Positions 39,221 through 48,664 are shown, counted from the first letter of the stretch. The stretch: 64,000 nucleotides of DNA from Methylobacterium sp. GXS13 (GCF_001455965.1 NZ_LKKO01000028.1:1-64000), one strand, 5' to 3'. Translations and numbers: made by a program. The notes: a model not told the origin generated them from the sequence alone.

Positions 39221-39430
39221 CTACCGTGTTTGCGTCCGGGTAGAAGGGTGGCCGATGGGGGGCGTGGCCAGGGACCGGTTCAATTTGCGCAACTGTCCAT
39301 CGTTGCGGGCGCAGAGGTCGTGGCGGGTCATGGCGTCGAGTAGGCGCTGGGTCGCGAGTTCCCCGCTCGCCTGGACCGGCAGGGCCGCGACCGTGATCAT
39401 TCCAATCAACCCGAGGACGGTGAGACGCAT
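39221..39430 (-). CDS. Small predicted secreted protein
   Basis: A 69-residue hypothetical protein with a good signal peptide ([24 protein letters not shown]) and a basic mature part containing one cysteine. The predicted cleavage and its position between eno and queF support coding, but the ribosome binding site is weak and I know no family. Function unknown. Confidence 0.45.
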   Translation of the reverse strand: MRLTVLGLIGMITVAALPVQASGELATQRLLDAMTRHDLCARNDGQLRKLNRSLATPPIGHPSTRTQTR

Positions 39431-39549
39431 GGTGCCGGGGTCTGCATCGGACCACGCCGACGATCGCCGAAAGCTTAGCTGAGAAGAGTAAAAATTTGGT
39501 CGCGGCGCGGATGGGTGCGCTGCACCGCGTGCGGCATTATAGAAGCCTT

Positions 39550-40002
39550 ATGACAACACCTGAGACGCTCCAACTCGGCCAAGCTACGCCGCTGCCCACC
39601 TCGCCGGCCGACGCCCGCCTCGACCGGGTGCCGAACCCGCATGCCGATACCGACTACGTGGCGCGCTTCACCGCGCCCGAGTTCACCTCGATCTGCCCGG
39701 TCACCGGCCAGCCGGATTTCGCGATCCTGGTGATCGACTACGTGCCGGGCGACTGGCTCGTGGAGTCGAAGTCGCTGAAGCTCTACCTCGGCGCATTCCG
39801 CAATCACGGGGCGTTCCACGAGGATTGCACGGTGGCGATCGGCAAGCGGCTGCGCGACCTGCTGGAGCCGCGCTACCTGCGCATCGGCGGTTACTGGTAC
39901 CCGCGGGGCGGTATCCCGATCGACGTGTTCTGGCAGACTGGCGACCCACCGAAGACGATCTGGCTGCCAGAGACCGGGGTCGCTCCCTATCGCGGGCGCT
40001 GA
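39550..40002 (+). CDS. queF: NADPH-dependent 7-cyano-7-deazaguanine reductase
   Basis: Reduces preQ0 to preQ1 in queuosine synthesis. The 150-residue unimodular tunnel-fold enzyme has the active-site cysteine C49 in [12 protein letters not shown], the NADPH-binding QueF motif ESKSLKLYL and the FHED substrate glutamate region. It is the short (YkvM-type) subclass. The ATG at 39550 fits the family; an upstream start at 39496 is unlikely. No preQ1 riboswitch was recognised in the short leader. Confidence 0.94.
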   Translation: MTTPETLQLGQATPLPTSPADARLDRVPNPHADTDYVARFTAPEFTSICPVTGQPDFAILVIDYVPGDWLVESKSLKLYLGAFRNHGAFHEDCTVAIGKRLRDLLEPRYLRIGGYWYPRGGIPIDVFWQTGDPPKTIWLPETGVAPYRGR

Positions 40003-40012
40003 CGCCCATACG

Positions 40013-40041
40013 AAAAAGGCGACCGGCTCGCACCGGTCGCC
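40013..40041 (-). terminator. Intrinsic terminator of the Gly/Tyr-rich protein gene
   Basis: On the minus strand ggcgaccgg-tgcgag-ccggtcgcc is followed by five T residues, 26 bases past the stop at 40067. It faces the convergent queF stop and may serve both directions poorly or well. Confidence 0.85.
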
Positions 40042-40066
40042 CTCTCATCCATTCGGATCGCTGCCC

Positions 40067-40408
40067 TTAGTAAGGCGCGCCGTAGTAACCGTAGGCCGGG
40101 GCGCCGTAGCCGTAAGCCGGAGCACCGTAAGCCGGGGCGTAGCCGTAGCCGCCACCGTAACCGCCGCCGTTGTAGTAGTTGTTGGCAGCACCGGCGGCGA
40201 TTGCACCGGCCGCGAGACCGGCAATGCCGAGGCCGATGGCTGCACCGGTGCCGATGCCGCGACGCCCACCCCGATAGCCGTAGCCGTGACCATAACCATG
40301 GCCGTATCCGCCGTGGAAGCCGTACGGACGGGCCTCAGCGCCGGTCGTGGCAGCGACGCTGCCGAGTGCCAGAGCGGCGGCGGTGGCGATGATACCAATC
40401 TTGCGCAT
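40067..40408 (-). CDS. Gly/Tyr-rich exported protein
   Basis: A 113-residue protein with a signal peptide (MRKIGIIATAAALALGSVAATTGAEA-R), a His/Gly/Tyr-rich segment (GGYGHGYGHGYGYRGG), a hydrophobic glycine-zipper-like helix (GTGAAIGLGIAGLAAGAIAAGAA) and a C-terminal repeat of APAYG/APAYGY units. Similar envelope proteins are abundant in Methylobacterium; no function is assigned. The ATG at 40408 is set by the signal peptide. It has its own terminator and is likely strongly expressed. Confidence 0.82.
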   Translation of the reverse strand: MRKIGIIATAAALALGSVAATTGAEARPYGFHGGYGHGYGHGYGYRGGRRGIGTGAAIGLGIAGLAAGAIAAGAANNYYNGGGYGGGYGYAPAYGAPAYGYGAPAYGYYGAPY

Positions 40409-40774
40409 AATGTTCCTTCTCGATCCTCGATCGAACATGCCCCTCAACGTGGCTGTCGGCCGAAGGGTTCCAAGTTTTCGCTGGCGGTTTCTGAAGGCTA
40501 GGTCCGGCTGAACAGCGGTTCATCTCAGACGGTGCCGGTGGAGGCGATCTCTGCTGCCTCGGCGGTCGCCCCCGCCCGTCATTCGTCTTGCGAATATTTT
40601 CCGCTACGCGCCCGTCAAGGCGGAAGCTCTTCCGGGGGCACCGGGGGTCGCGCGAGGCTGCGGCGCCCCGGGACGGTATCAGCCGGGATGACGCTGATCC
40701 GGGCATCCCGTTCCCGCCGGAAACTGCTTATGTGCGAACGCGCCCCCGATGGCGCCGTACCGGAGAGCTGCGCG
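40409..40774. other. Divergent intergenic region, 366 bases
   Basis: Spacer between the Gly/Tyr-rich protein gene and the methyltransferase gene. It should contain both promoters and a leader for the former. The methyltransferase frame stays open through much of it (alternative starts at 40688 and 40730), but the residues are not family-like. No RNA or repeat was recognised. Confidence 0.45.
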
Positions 40775-41443
40775 ATGGATGCCCTGACGCTGATCCGCCA
40801 GACCTTCGCGCCGCTTCCGGGCAAGCGCATTCTCGACATCGGTTGTGGACCCGGGACCCTGGCGAAACGCCTCGTCGAGGACGGCGCGGCCGTCACTGGT
40901 GTCGATCCGGGCGTGGCCGCTCTGGCGGAGGCCCGGGACGCCGTGCCCGACGCGCGGTTCGAGGCGGCTTCAGCCGAGGCCCTGCCGTTTCCCGAGGCGA
41001 GCTTCGACGGCGCTGTGATGCTCAACGCCCTGCATCACGTGCCCGATCCGGCCGCCGCCCTTCGCGAGGCGGCCCGGATCCTGGCGCCGGGCGGGACCCT
41101 GGTGGTGGTGGAGCCCCTGGCGGAGGGCAGCTTCTTCGACGCCCTGCGGCCGATCGAGGACGAGACGGCGGTTCGGGCCGCCGCGCAGGATGCCATCGCG
41201 GCGGCCCTGTCGGGCGGCGCCTTCCTGTGCCGTCAGGACGTGACGGTGGCGCGGCGCGAGACATTCGCCACGCTCGACGCCTTCCTGGCGCGGGTCAGCG
41301 CGGTCGATCCCGCCCGCGAGGCGACGATCCGGGCCCGGCGGCCGATCGTGGAGGCGGCATTCCTGAGCGCGGCCGAGCGCGAGGCCGACGGGCGCTACGC
41401 CCTGGTCCAGCCCCTGCGCATCCATGTGCTCCGGCCGGCCTGA
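40775..41443 (+). CDS. Class I SAM-dependent methyltransferase
   Basis: A 222-residue UbiE/COQ5-like (Methyltransf_11) enzyme. Motif I is ILDIGCGPGTLAKRL, followed by the acidic VTGVDPG, EALPFPEASFDGAVM and the post-motif ILAPGGTLVVVEPL. The substrate is unknown. The ATG at 40775 has cggag upstream; 40730 is an alternative start. It is convergent with kdsA with six bases between stops. Confidence 0.83.
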   Translation: MDALTLIRQTFAPLPGKRILDIGCGPGTLAKRLVEDGAAVTGVDPGVAALAEARDAVPDARFEAASAEALPFPEASFDGAVMLNALHHVPDPAAALREAARILAPGGTLVVVEPLAEGSFFDALRPIEDETAVRAAAQDAIAAALSGGAFLCRQDVTVARRETFATLDAFLARVSAVDPAREATIRARRPIVEAAFLSAAEREADGRYALVQPLRIHVLRPA

Positions 41444-41449
41444 CCGGGA

Positions 41450-42304
41450 TCAGGCGTAGCGGCGCTTGGCCAGGCGGTCGAAGGCGATCAGCTCTTCGAG
41501 CAGCGCCGGCAGGTCCCGCAGGGCCACCATGTTGGGGCCGTCCGAGGGCGCATGGTCCGGATCGGGGTGGGGCTCGATGAACACCCCGGCCACGCCGACC
41601 GCCACGGCGGCCCGGGCCAGCACGGCGACGAATTCCCGCTGGCCGCCGGAGCTGGCGCCCTGCCCGCCCGGCTGCTGCACCGAATGGGTGGCGTCGAACA
41701 CCACCGGCGCGCCGTGGGTCACCTGCGCCATGATCGGCAGGCTGCGCATGTCCGAGACCAGGGTGTTGTAGCCGAAGGAGGCGCCGCGCTCGGTGACGAT
41801 CACGTTCGGGTTGCCGGCTTCCGTCACCTTGGCGGCGACGTGCTTCATGTCCCAGGGCGCCAGGAACTGGCCCTTCTTGATGTTGACCGCGCGGCCGGTG
41901 GCGGCGGCGGCCAGGAGGAGGTCGGTCTGGCGGCACAGGAAGGCCGGGATCTGCAGCACGTCCACGGCCTCGGCGGCGGGTGCGCAATGCTCGGCGGCAT
42001 GCACGTCGGTCAGCACCGGCAGGCTCAAGGATTCCCGGATCTCGGCGAAGACCGGCAGGGCTCCCTCGAGGCCGATGCCCCTTGCCGCGCTGCCGGAGGT
42101 CCGGTTGGCCTTGTCGAACGAGGTCTTGAATACCAGGCCGATCCCGAGGCCCGCCGCCATCTCCTTGAGCGCGGCGGCGATCTCCAGGGCGTGATTGCGC
42201 CCCTCGAGCTGGCACGGGCCGGCGATCAGGGTCAGCGGCAGGTGGTTGGCGAAGCGCGCTTCGCCGACCTGGACGACGGGGCCGGGTGTTTCGAGTGTCG
42301 ACAT
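41450..42304 (-). CDS. kdsA: 3-deoxy-8-phosphooctulonate synthase (KDO-8-P synthase)
   Basis: Condenses arabinose 5-phosphate and PEP to KDO-8-phosphate for lipopolysaccharide inner core. The 284-residue TIM-barrel protein has [15 protein letters not shown] at the N-terminus, [23 protein letters not shown], the [11 protein letters not shown] loop, and [16 protein letters not shown] at the start of the barrel and the [11 protein letters not shown] region suggest a choice between metal-dependent and independent types that I do not settle. The ATG at 42304 matches the family. Confidence 0.95.
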   Translation of the reverse strand: MSTLETPGPVVQVGEARFANHLPLTLIAGPCQLEGRNHALEIAAALKEMAAGLGIGLVFKTSFDKANRTSGSAARGIGLEGALPVFAEIRESLSLPVLTDVHAAEHCAPAAEAVDVLQIPAFLCRQTDLLLAAAATGRAVNIKKGQFLAPWDMKHVAAKVTEAGNPNVIVTERGASFGYNTLVSDMRSLPIMAQVTHGAPVVFDATHSVQQPGGQGASSGGQREFVAVLARAAVAVGVAGVFIEPHPDPDHAPSDGPNMVALRDLPALLEELIAFDRLAKRRYA

Positions 42305-42314
42305 GGGCTGCGCT

Positions 42315-42800
42315 CTAACCCGCGCGGCGGATTCGGGAAACCCCGGGCCGAGGCGCGACCCGGCAGACCGTGAGGTCGTCCCGGAGCCCATCCGTCCGGG
42401 GGCCGGTCTCGCACAGCATCAGGGTCCTGCCGGTACCGCCGCGCCGCGGCGCATCGGCCAGCAGGCTGTCCTGATGCAGGTTGAGCGCCAGCACCTCGGC
42501 CGCTTGCGGCTCCGCGCCGGTGAGCGCCCGGGCGGCTAGCCCGACCAGGACGAAGTAGGCGATTGCGGGCTCCCGGTCGCGGGAGGCGATCGTGATCCGG
42601 GCCGGTGCCCGGCAATCGAGGCTCATCCGCTCGGCATCCTGGGCCCGGAACACCGCGTAGGGCCCCTCCCGCCCGGCGAGCGAGGCGCCGGTGATCCGGA
42701 TGACCTTGGCGGCGAGCGCATCGCAGGCATCCGCGGCCCGGGCCGGCACCGCGGCGAGGACCAGGGCGCCGATGAGGACGGCCAGGGTGGGAAGGCGCAT
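42315..42800 (-). CDS. Exported hypothetical protein
   Basis: A 161-residue protein with a signal peptide ([24 protein letters not shown]). The mature part has four cysteines (in ADACDAL, LDCRAP, LCETGP and TVCRVAP) that could form two disulfides in the periplasm. I recognise no domain. It lies 10 bases upstream of kdsA on the same strand and is probably co-transcribed with it, but no functional link is evident. Confidence 0.65.
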   Translation of the reverse strand: MRLPTLAVLIGALVLAAVPARAADACDALAAKVIRITGASLAGREGPYAVFRAQDAERMSLDCRAPARITIASRDREPAIAYFVLVGLAARALTGAEPQAAEVLALNLHQDSLLADAPRRGGTGRTLMLCETGPRTDGLRDDLTVCRVAPRPGVSRIRRAG

Positions 42801-42978
42801 CGCGGTGGACTCCTGCGCGCCGCGTCGGGGCCGGCGCGGGACGTCCCGGAGATAGCGCGGGTCGGCACAGCCGCGAAGATGCATGCGCTCATCGATTGGA
42901 CAGGACGGCCCCGATGCCCGATCTGAGCGGGCGGCGCGGCGCTTCCCGCCGCCCCCGATCAGGCGCCCAAGGCAGCCC

Positions 42979-43977
42979 ATGCTCCGATCCGTCCTCGCAT
43001 CCGCCCTCTTGGCCTTGATGCTCCCCGGCGCCGCTTTGGCCGAGCCGACCTACGGCCCGGAACTCGAGGGGTTCGCATATCCCTTCCCGGTCGAGCGCTT
43101 CGCCTTCACGTCCCAGCGCCAGCCCGTGCAGATGGCCTATCTCGACGTCCGGCCCGAGAGGCCGAACGGCCGTACCGCCGTGCTGCTCCACGGCAAGAAC
43201 TTCTGCGCGGCGACCTGGGAGAGCCAGATCCGGGCGCTGACCGGGGCCGGCTACCGGGTGATCGCCCCGGACCAGATCGGCTTCTGCAAGTCGAGCAAGC
43301 CGGCCGCCTACCAGTTCACCTTCCGGCAGCTCGCCGAGAACACCCACGCCCTGCTCGATACGCTCGGGATCGCGCGGCCGATCCTGGTCGGGCACTCCAC
43401 CGGCGGTATGCTGGCCGCGCATTACGCCCTGCTCTACCCGAAGGACGTGGCGCAGCTGGTGCTGGTGAACCCGATCGGGCTGGAGGATTGGAGCGCCAAG
43501 GGCGTGCCGCCGACCTCTGTGGAGCAATGGTACCAGCGCGAGCTGAAGGTCTCCGCGGAATCGATCCGCGCCTACGAGACCGCGACCTACTATGCCGGCC
43601 AGTGGGAGCCGCGCTACGAGCCCTGGGTGACGATGCTGGCCGGGCTCAACGCCGGCCCGGGCAAGGAGGCGGTCGCCTGGGACTCGGCGCTCCTCTACGA
43701 CATGATCCTGACCCAGCCGGTGGTCTACCGGCTGCCGCAGATCGCGGTGCCGACCCTGCTGATGATCGGCCAGAAGGACAATACGGCGATCGGCAAGGAT
43801 CTCGCCCCGCCGGAGATGCGGGCTTCGCTCGGGAATTACCCGGCGCTGGGCAAGGCCGCCGCCAAGGCGATTCCGGGGGCCAAGCTCGTAGAGTTCCCGG
43901 CACTGGGCCATGCGCCGCAGATGTCCGACCCCGGGGGATTCAACGCGGCGCTGATCGCGGGGATTTCGGCGCCCTGA
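42979..43977 (+). CDS. Exported alpha/beta hydrolase
   Basis: A 332-residue alpha/beta-fold hydrolase with a signal peptide (MLRSVLASALLALMLPGAALA-E). The oxyanion region is LLHGKNFCAATWE, the nucleophile elbow GHSTGG, and the acid/His pair lies in IGQKDNTAIG and ALGHAPQ. Relatives include haloalkane dehalogenase-like and epoxide hydrolase-like proteins and secreted esterases; the substrate is unknown. The ATG at 42979 begins the signal peptide. It is divergent from the preceding gene. Confidence 0.85.
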   Translation: MLRSVLASALLALMLPGAALAEPTYGPELEGFAYPFPVERFAFTSQRQPVQMAYLDVRPERPNGRTAVLLHGKNFCAATWESQIRALTGAGYRVIAPDQIGFCKSSKPAAYQFTFRQLAENTHALLDTLGIARPILVGHSTGGMLAAHYALLYPKDVAQLVLVNPIGLEDWSAKGVPPTSVEQWYQRELKVSAESIRAYETATYYAGQWEPRYEPWVTMLAGLNAGPGKEAVAWDSALLYDMILTQPVVYRLPQIAVPTLLMIGQKDNTAIGKDLAPPEMRASLGNYPALGKAAAKAIPGAKLVEFPALGHAPQMSDPGGFNAALIAGISAP

Positions 43978-44051
43978 ATGGCGTCATCACCGCTGACGGT
44001 CGTCTTCTCTTCCGCGATGAAGAGGCTGCGTCGGGCTAGGGGGACCCGGTT

Positions 44052-44165
44052 TGTCATCCCGGGGCCGCGCAGCGGAGCCCGGGATCCAGAAACTCAGATG
44101 TTGCAGAGTTTTGCGCCGTCGGCGGCTCCGGATTCCGGGCTCGCCTGCGGCGCCCCGGAATGACA
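44052..44165. repeat. Palindromic repeat element, family B
   Basis: A long imperfect inverted repeat: the left arm begins tgtcatcccggggccgcg and the right arm ends cggcgccccggaatgaca, with ggatccaga facing tccggatt inside. It lies in the 272-base gap between the hydrolase stop and the amidinotransferase stop. It resembles the 'gtcatcccggg...cccgggatgac' elements common in alphaproteobacteria. One copy in this window. Confidence 0.7.
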
Positions 44166-44249
44166 CGGTGTTCTATTCAGTAGCCGTTATTGGAAAGATG
44201 GCCCACCGCGTGATCGCCCATCCCCGAGGCGGGAATGGGCGAGCAGGTC

Positions 44250-45425
44250 CTAGAAATACGACTTCAGCACGCCGCGGCGGCGGACGTCGAGGGTGGCGCA
44301 GTGGAACGAGCCGCCGAACGGGCCGTAGCTGAGGAACGGCGCCGGGATCGGGTCGAAGCCCCAATCCTTGAGGGCCTTGATCAGGGTCGGCTGGCTTTGG
44401 TCGACGACGATCTTCTTCTCGGTGATCGCCAGGACGTTGATCGAGGTCCAGGGCGAGCACATCGAGATCTTGCTCATGAAGCCCTCGACCGGGTCGGGGC
44501 GCGGGGCGATCAGCACGTCCCACTTCTTGAGCACGGCGGGCAGCTTCTCGACGTCGATATAGTCCGGGTTCACCAGCACCTTGCCGGGTGCGAGCGGCAT
44601 GAACGACGAGTCGATATGCATCGGCTGCGGGCAGCGGCTTTCGATCTCGTGGATGCGGAAGCCCGGGCCGAGATGGCGGCGCAGCCACTCGATGCCCATC
44701 AGGTTGGTGACGTTCGAGCGGGTCACGAACAGGTCGCGGCCGCAGCGGACGAAGTCGGCGGCGTCGAAGACCGGCTCGAACTCGTTGACCGTGAACTGCA
44801 TGGGCTCGCCGGCCTTCAGGTTCGGCACCCGGTAATCGTAATTGTAGAGGTCGTCCGTCAGCTGCGGCCGCGGGGCCGAGGTCCAGCGGGCGCCGGCGCG
44901 GAAATACTCCTTGAACAGCGACCGGTAGGCGTCGCCCTCGAAGTAGCGCGAGCGCCAGCACATCGGGCTCTCGATGATCTCGTCGCCGATGACGAGATAC
45001 GGGTCGCGCGGGCAGGCGACGCAGAAGCCCCGGGAGGTCCAGCGCGGCGCCTTGAATTTGCGGGAGAAGTCGACCGCGTCGGGGCGGCGGATCTTGACGC
45101 CCTCACCGGCGAGGATCTTGATGAAGTTGTCGAGCTCCTGCTGCGCCAGCTTCTTCATGAACTTCGGGTATCTCCAGCCGCTGGCGAAGCGGTAGAACGG
45201 CTGGGCCGCCCGCGGCAGGTTGAAGATCACCGTCAGGTGGTGGGTCGGGATGGTGGCGCCGTCGAGGGATCCGACGATCACCTCCTCCAGCGGGTCCCAC
45301 TCGTTCCAGGCCATGACCGGGGAGTGAGGCGCCGGCACGCCGGGCTCCATTCCGCCCCGGAGGCCGCCGGCATGCGTGTCGTCGCTCACGGCCTCGACGG
45401 CCGTGATCGGTGATTCGCGCTCCAT
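44250..45425 (-). CDS. Amidinotransferase, L-arginine:glycine amidinotransferase type
   Basis: Predicted to move the amidino group of arginine to an amine acceptor. The 391-residue protein aligns over its length with human AGAT: catalytic Asp221 in PVFDAADFVRCGRDLF, His270 in PMHIDSSF, and nucleophile Cys376 in GGSFHCATLDVRRRG. There is no signal peptide, so it is cytoplasmic. The ATG at 45425 has gaagggg upstream. It is divergent from hpnL, 210 bases away, beside the BHT cyclitol ether genes. The acceptor is unknown; glycine (guanidinoacetate) is the textbook option, but a hopanoid amine is an attractive inference. Confidence 0.9.
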   Translation of the reverse strand: MERESPITAVEAVSDDTHAGGLRGGMEPGVPAPHSPVMAWNEWDPLEEVIVGSLDGATIPTHHLTVIFNLPRAAQPFYRFASGWRYPKFMKKLAQQELDNFIKILAGEGVKIRRPDAVDFSRKFKAPRWTSRGFCVACPRDPYLVIGDEIIESPMCWRSRYFEGDAYRSLFKEYFRAGARWTSAPRPQLTDDLYNYDYRVPNLKAGEPMQFTVNEFEPVFDAADFVRCGRDLFVTRSNVTNLMGIEWLRRHLGPGFRIHEIESRCPQPMHIDSSFMPLAPGKVLVNPDYIDVEKLPAVLKKWDVLIAPRPDPVEGFMSKISMCSPWTSINVLAITEKKIVVDQSQPTLIKALKDWGFDPIPAPFLSYGPFGGSFHCATLDVRRRGVLKSYF

Positions 45426-45496
45426 GACGTGTGCCCCTTCTGCGACGTGCCGCGGTCTTCTGCGCGGGCTCCTCGGCCCGGCCACCGCTTTGGCTC

Positions 45497-45526
45497 CCGG
45501 TGTGTCAAACGGGTGATAGACACCGG
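45497..45526. promoter_or_regulatory. Inverted repeat in the amidinotransferase-hpnL divergent spacer
   Basis: ccggtgt (45497-45503) and acaccgg (45520-45526) form a 7-bp inverted repeat with a 16-base spacer, between the divergent starts of the amidinotransferase and hpnL. It is a candidate operator that could control both genes; no regulator family is indicated. Confidence 0.3.
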
Positions 45527-45635
45527 TAATCCGTGCTGCAACGTGGCAGAAACGTTCTTGGTCGCCCGGACCTATTTCTGCCGCGACCGTGACCGATTTC
45601 CCGCATCAAGCCATTTGCGAGCTTGAAAGACCATT

Positions 45636-46748
45636 ATGAAGCGCCTGACGACCTTGGCCTCGATCGCCGGTCTCTGCACGGTCGTCGGCCTGTTCATGTC
45701 TTCCGGCTTGGAGGACGTGTCGGCCGCCGTCATGAGCGCCGGCTGGGGCGCCGCCCTGGTGGTGGTGGCCCGCTTGGCGGCCGTCGCCTGGGCGGGGCTC
45801 GGCTGGCACGTCGTGTTCCCGGCGGGCGCGGCCAGGCTCGTCGACTGCGTGTCGCTGCGGTTCGTGCGCGAGGGAATCAACACGCTGCTGCCGGTGGCGA
45901 CGGTGGGCGGGGACTTCGTCGGCGCTCGGCTGATGTCCAAGCGCGGCGTGCCCGGTGCGATGGCGGGCGCCAGCATGTTCGTGGACCTGATGACGCAGGC
46001 GCTGACGCAGCTACTGTTCACGGTGATCGGCCTCGGCTTGCTGGTGATGATCGCCGGCGATGGCCCGATCGCCCGGACGGTGGCGGGCGGCTTGGCCGTG
46101 GCCGTGCCGGCGCTGGGCGCTTTCTATCTCATCCAGCGGCGGGCCGGGCACCGGATCATCCAGGGCCTGATGAGCCGCTTCGCCTCGGGCCGCGAGTGGC
46201 GCGCCTTCGGGGCGATCGACCAGCTCTATGACAGCTTGCGCCGGATGTACGGCAACCACGGCCGCTTCGTCGCCGCGCTGGCGATCCACCTCGTGGGCTG
46301 GGTCATCGGCACCCTCGAAGTCTATATCTGCCTGCATTTCATGGGCTACCCGGTGGATTTCGCGCAGGCGCTCGTGATCGAGAGCCTCGCTCAGGCGGTC
46401 CGTGGCGCGGCCTTCGCGGTGCCGGGGGCCCTCGGGGCCCAGGAGGGTGGTCTGATCGCGCTCTGCGGCCTGTTCAATATTCCTGCGGAGGCGGCCCTGG
46501 CCCTGTCGCTGGTCAAGCGCTTCGCCGATCTCGGCGTCGGCGTGCCGGGTCTGCTGCTCTGGCACCGGATCGAGGCCAAGCTCGCGGTCGAGGCCGCGGC
46601 GGAAACCGATCGTGAGCCGGAGGTCGCCCCCGGGCGCACCGCCAAGCTCGTCCCGCAGCCGGCGACGCTCGGCCCATTTTACAGCTACGCCCCGCCCCGC
46701 ATGGGTTCGCGGATTGGCGAGGGCGAGGAGTTGAAGAAGTGCGCCTGA
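45636..46748 (+). CDS. hpnL: Hopanoid-associated membrane protein HpnL
   Basis: A 370-residue inner-membrane protein of the lysylphosphatidylglycerol synthase TM-region/flippase-like family, recognised by its place in hopanoid clusters. About eight hydrophobic segments are visible; conserved features include NTLLPVATVGGDFVGARLM and FAVPGALGAQEGGLIALCG. The C-terminal 55 residues are polar and cytoplasmic. It may move or flip hopanoids or their intermediates, but this is inference. First gene of the hpnLMIJK run; its stop overlaps the hpnM start. Confidence 0.9.
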   Translation: MKRLTTLASIAGLCTVVGLFMSSGLEDVSAAVMSAGWGAALVVVARLAAVAWAGLGWHVVFPAGAARLVDCVSLRFVREGINTLLPVATVGGDFVGARLMSKRGVPGAMAGASMFVDLMTQALTQLLFTVIGLGLLVMIAGDGPIARTVAGGLAVAVPALGAFYLIQRRAGHRIIQGLMSRFASGREWRAFGAIDQLYDSLRRMYGNHGRFVAALAIHLVGWVIGTLEVYICLHFMGYPVDFAQALVIESLAQAVRGAAFAVPGALGAQEGGLIALCGLFNIPAEAALALSLVKRFADLGVGVPGLLLWHRIEAKLAVEAAAETDREPEVAPGRTAKLVPQPATLGPFYSYAPPRMGSRIGEGEELKKCA

Positions 46749-47353
46749 CCCGTCGGCTCGCCGCCGTCGCCCTGCTGGCCGCCCCCCTCTTCGCTCCGGT
46801 CTCCGCCTGGGCTGCGGACGATCCAGCGGTGCAGACCGTGCGCGATCTCTACGCCGCGTTCACCGATGCCCTGAAGGGCGGGCCGAGCCCCCTGCCCGCT
46901 CGGGTCGCCGCCATAGGTCCCGCGCTCGAAAAGGCCTTCGATTTTCCCGCCATGGCCCGCGTCGCGGTCGGCTCGAAATGGTCGAGCTTCACCCCGGAGC
47001 AGCAGGAGGCGGTCACCGACGCGTTCAAGCGCAGCCTCACCGTGACTTACGCCAATCGCCTCGCCCGGGCGGCCGGCGGCAAGTTCGAGGTGACCCCGAC
47101 GGTGGAGGAGCGCGGCAGCCAGCGCGTGGTACCCACCCGGGTCACCGCGGCGGACGGCGACGATTCCGCGGTCGACTTCGTGGTCAACGCCGGCAATCGC
47201 ATCCAGGACGTGCTGCTCAACGGCGACGTGAGCGAGATCGCCGCTCAGCGCAACGCATTGTCGGCGCCCCTGAAGTCCGGCGGTGCCGACGCGGTGGTGA
47301 AATTCCTGCGCCAGCGGGCCGACGGCATGCTCGCCGCAAAACCGACACCGTGA
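46739..47353 (+). CDS. hpnM: Hopanoid-associated MlaC/Ttg2D-like protein HpnM
   Basis: A 204-residue periplasmic protein of the toluene-tolerance/MlaC family, which carry lipids between membranes. It has a signal peptide (MRLTRRLAAVALLAAPLFAPVSAWA-AD) and the family body with FDFPAMARVAVGSKWSSFTPEQQEAV (broken here into shorter recognisable parts), YANRLA and VDFVVNAGNRIQDV. The start is GTG at 46739, inside the end of hpnL, so the two are translationally coupled. It is a likely partner of HpnN or HpnL in hopanoid traffic. Confidence 0.9.
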   Translation: MRLTRRLAAVALLAAPLFAPVSAWAADDPAVQTVRDLYAAFTDALKGGPSPLPARVAAIGPALEKAFDFPAMARVAVGSKWSSFTPEQQEAVTDAFKRSLTVTYANRLARAAGGKFEVTPTVEERGSQRVVPTRVTAADGDDSAVDFVVNAGNRIQDVLLNGDVSEIAAQRNALSAPLKSGGADAVVKFLRQRADGMLAAKPTP

Positions 47354-47455
47354 CTACCGACGTCGTAAATATAGCCGCTATGCGTGCCGCCCCGATCGGC
47401 GCGCACGCGGCGATCGCCGCCTGAGGCGGCCGGACGACCGCACGGACCCGACCGG

Positions 47456-48664
47456 ATGGACCTCACAGCCCTGGCGCTCACCGCATTGTCGTGGCTCTCG
47501 CTGCTCTGCCTTCTCCTGGCGGCGGCGGGCTGTCTCTATGCGCTGGTCGCCGCCTATCTGGCCGGCCGCTTCGCCGCCCAGCCCGTGCCAGCGCTGGACG
47601 TGGGCGCGTCTCGCCCGTCGGTGACGGTGCTCAAGCCGCTCTGCGGCCTGGAGCCCAACCTCTACGAGAATCTCGAGACCGTGCTGCGCCAGGATTATGC
47701 CGGCGCGGTCCAGGTCGTGTTCGGCGTCCAGAAAGCCTCCGACCCGGCCATCGCCGTGGTCGAGCGGCTGCAGCAGGCCTACCCGGCCGCCCGCATCGAC
47801 CTCGTGATCGACGGACGCCAGCACGGCTCGAACCGCAAGGTGTCGAACCTGATCAACATGGCCGAGCGGATCGCCCACGACGTGATCGTGCTGGCCGACA
47901 GCGACATGGTGGTCCGGCCGGACTACGTGGAGCGGCTCGTCGCCGAGCTGTCGCAGGAGGGCGTCTCCGGCGTCACCTGCCTGTATCACGGCGTCCCGGC
48001 CTTCCGCGGCCTCTACGACCAGCTCTCGGCTCTGGCGATCGACGCGCAGTTCCTGCCCAACGTGGTGATGGGCCTGAGCCTCGGGCTCGCCAAGCCGTGC
48101 TTCGGTTCGACCATCGCGTTCACCCGGGTGAGCCTCGAGGCGGTGGGTGGCTTCCGCCGCTTCCGCAACGACCTCGCCGACGATTACGCGATCGGGGCCG
48201 CCCTGCGCGGCCTCGGCGGCCGGATCGTGATCCCGAGCTTCACCATCGGCCATACCAGTGTCGACACCGACCTCACTGGCCTCTGGCGGCACGAGCTGCG
48301 CTGGAACCGCACGATCCGCAACGTCGACCCGGCCGGCTATGCCGGCTCGATCGTCACCCATGCCTTCCCGCTGGCCCTCGTGGGCGCGCTCCTGCCCGGC
48401 GCCGGAACCGGCGCGCTGGTGGTGGCGGGCCTGGCGCTCGCCGGCCGCATCGTCCTGTGCCGGCAGCTGGAGCGGGCCTTCGGCCTCGCCCCGCACCCCT
48501 ACGGACTGTTGCCGATCCGCGACATCCTCTCGTTCCTGAACTTCTCCTGGGCCTTCGTGTCGGGGGCGGTGACATGGAAAGGTCATGATTATCACGTGGT
48601 TGCGGACGGTACTTTGATCCCGGATGCAGACCTCGGCCGCGATGCCGGCGCACCGACACGCTGA
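47456..48664 (+). CDS. hpnI: Hopanoid glycosyltransferase HpnI
   Basis: Transfers N-acetylglucosamine to bacteriohopanetetrol, the first step of the composite head group. The 402-residue membrane-bound GT-A enzyme resembles ceramide glucosyltransferase (GT21-like): an N-terminal helix, VTVLKPLCGLEPNLYENL, the metal motif LADSDMVV (D148, D150), catalytic LADDYAIG at about 240, an RW motif (ELRWNRTIR), and C-terminal hydrophobic helices. The ATG at 47456 is supported by the helix start. It lies 102 bases after hpnM. Confidence 0.93.
   Translation: MDLTALALTALSWLSLLCLLLAAAGCLYALVAAYLAGRFAAQPVPALDVGASRPSVTVLKPLCGLEPNLYENLETVLRQDYAGAVQVVFGVQKASDPAIAVVERLQQAYPAARIDLVIDGRQHGSNRKVSNLINMAERIAHDVIVLADSDMVVRPDYVERLVAELSQEGVSGVTCLYHGVPAFRGLYDQLSALAIDAQFLPNVVMGLSLGLAKPCFGSTIAFTRVSLEAVGGFRRFRNDLADDYAIGAALRGLGGRIVIPSFTIGHTSVDTDLTGLWRHELRWNRTIRNVDPAGYAGSIVTHAFPLALVGALLPGAGTGALVVAGLALAGRIVLCRQLERAFGLAPHPYGLLPIRDILSFLNFSWAFVSGAVTWKGHDYHVVADGTLIPDADLGRDAGAPTR

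Noticed and set aside
39478..39549. PreQ1 riboswitch upstream of queF
   Set aside because: The short leader has no recognisable preQ1 aptamer (no pseudoknot pattern with an A-rich tail).
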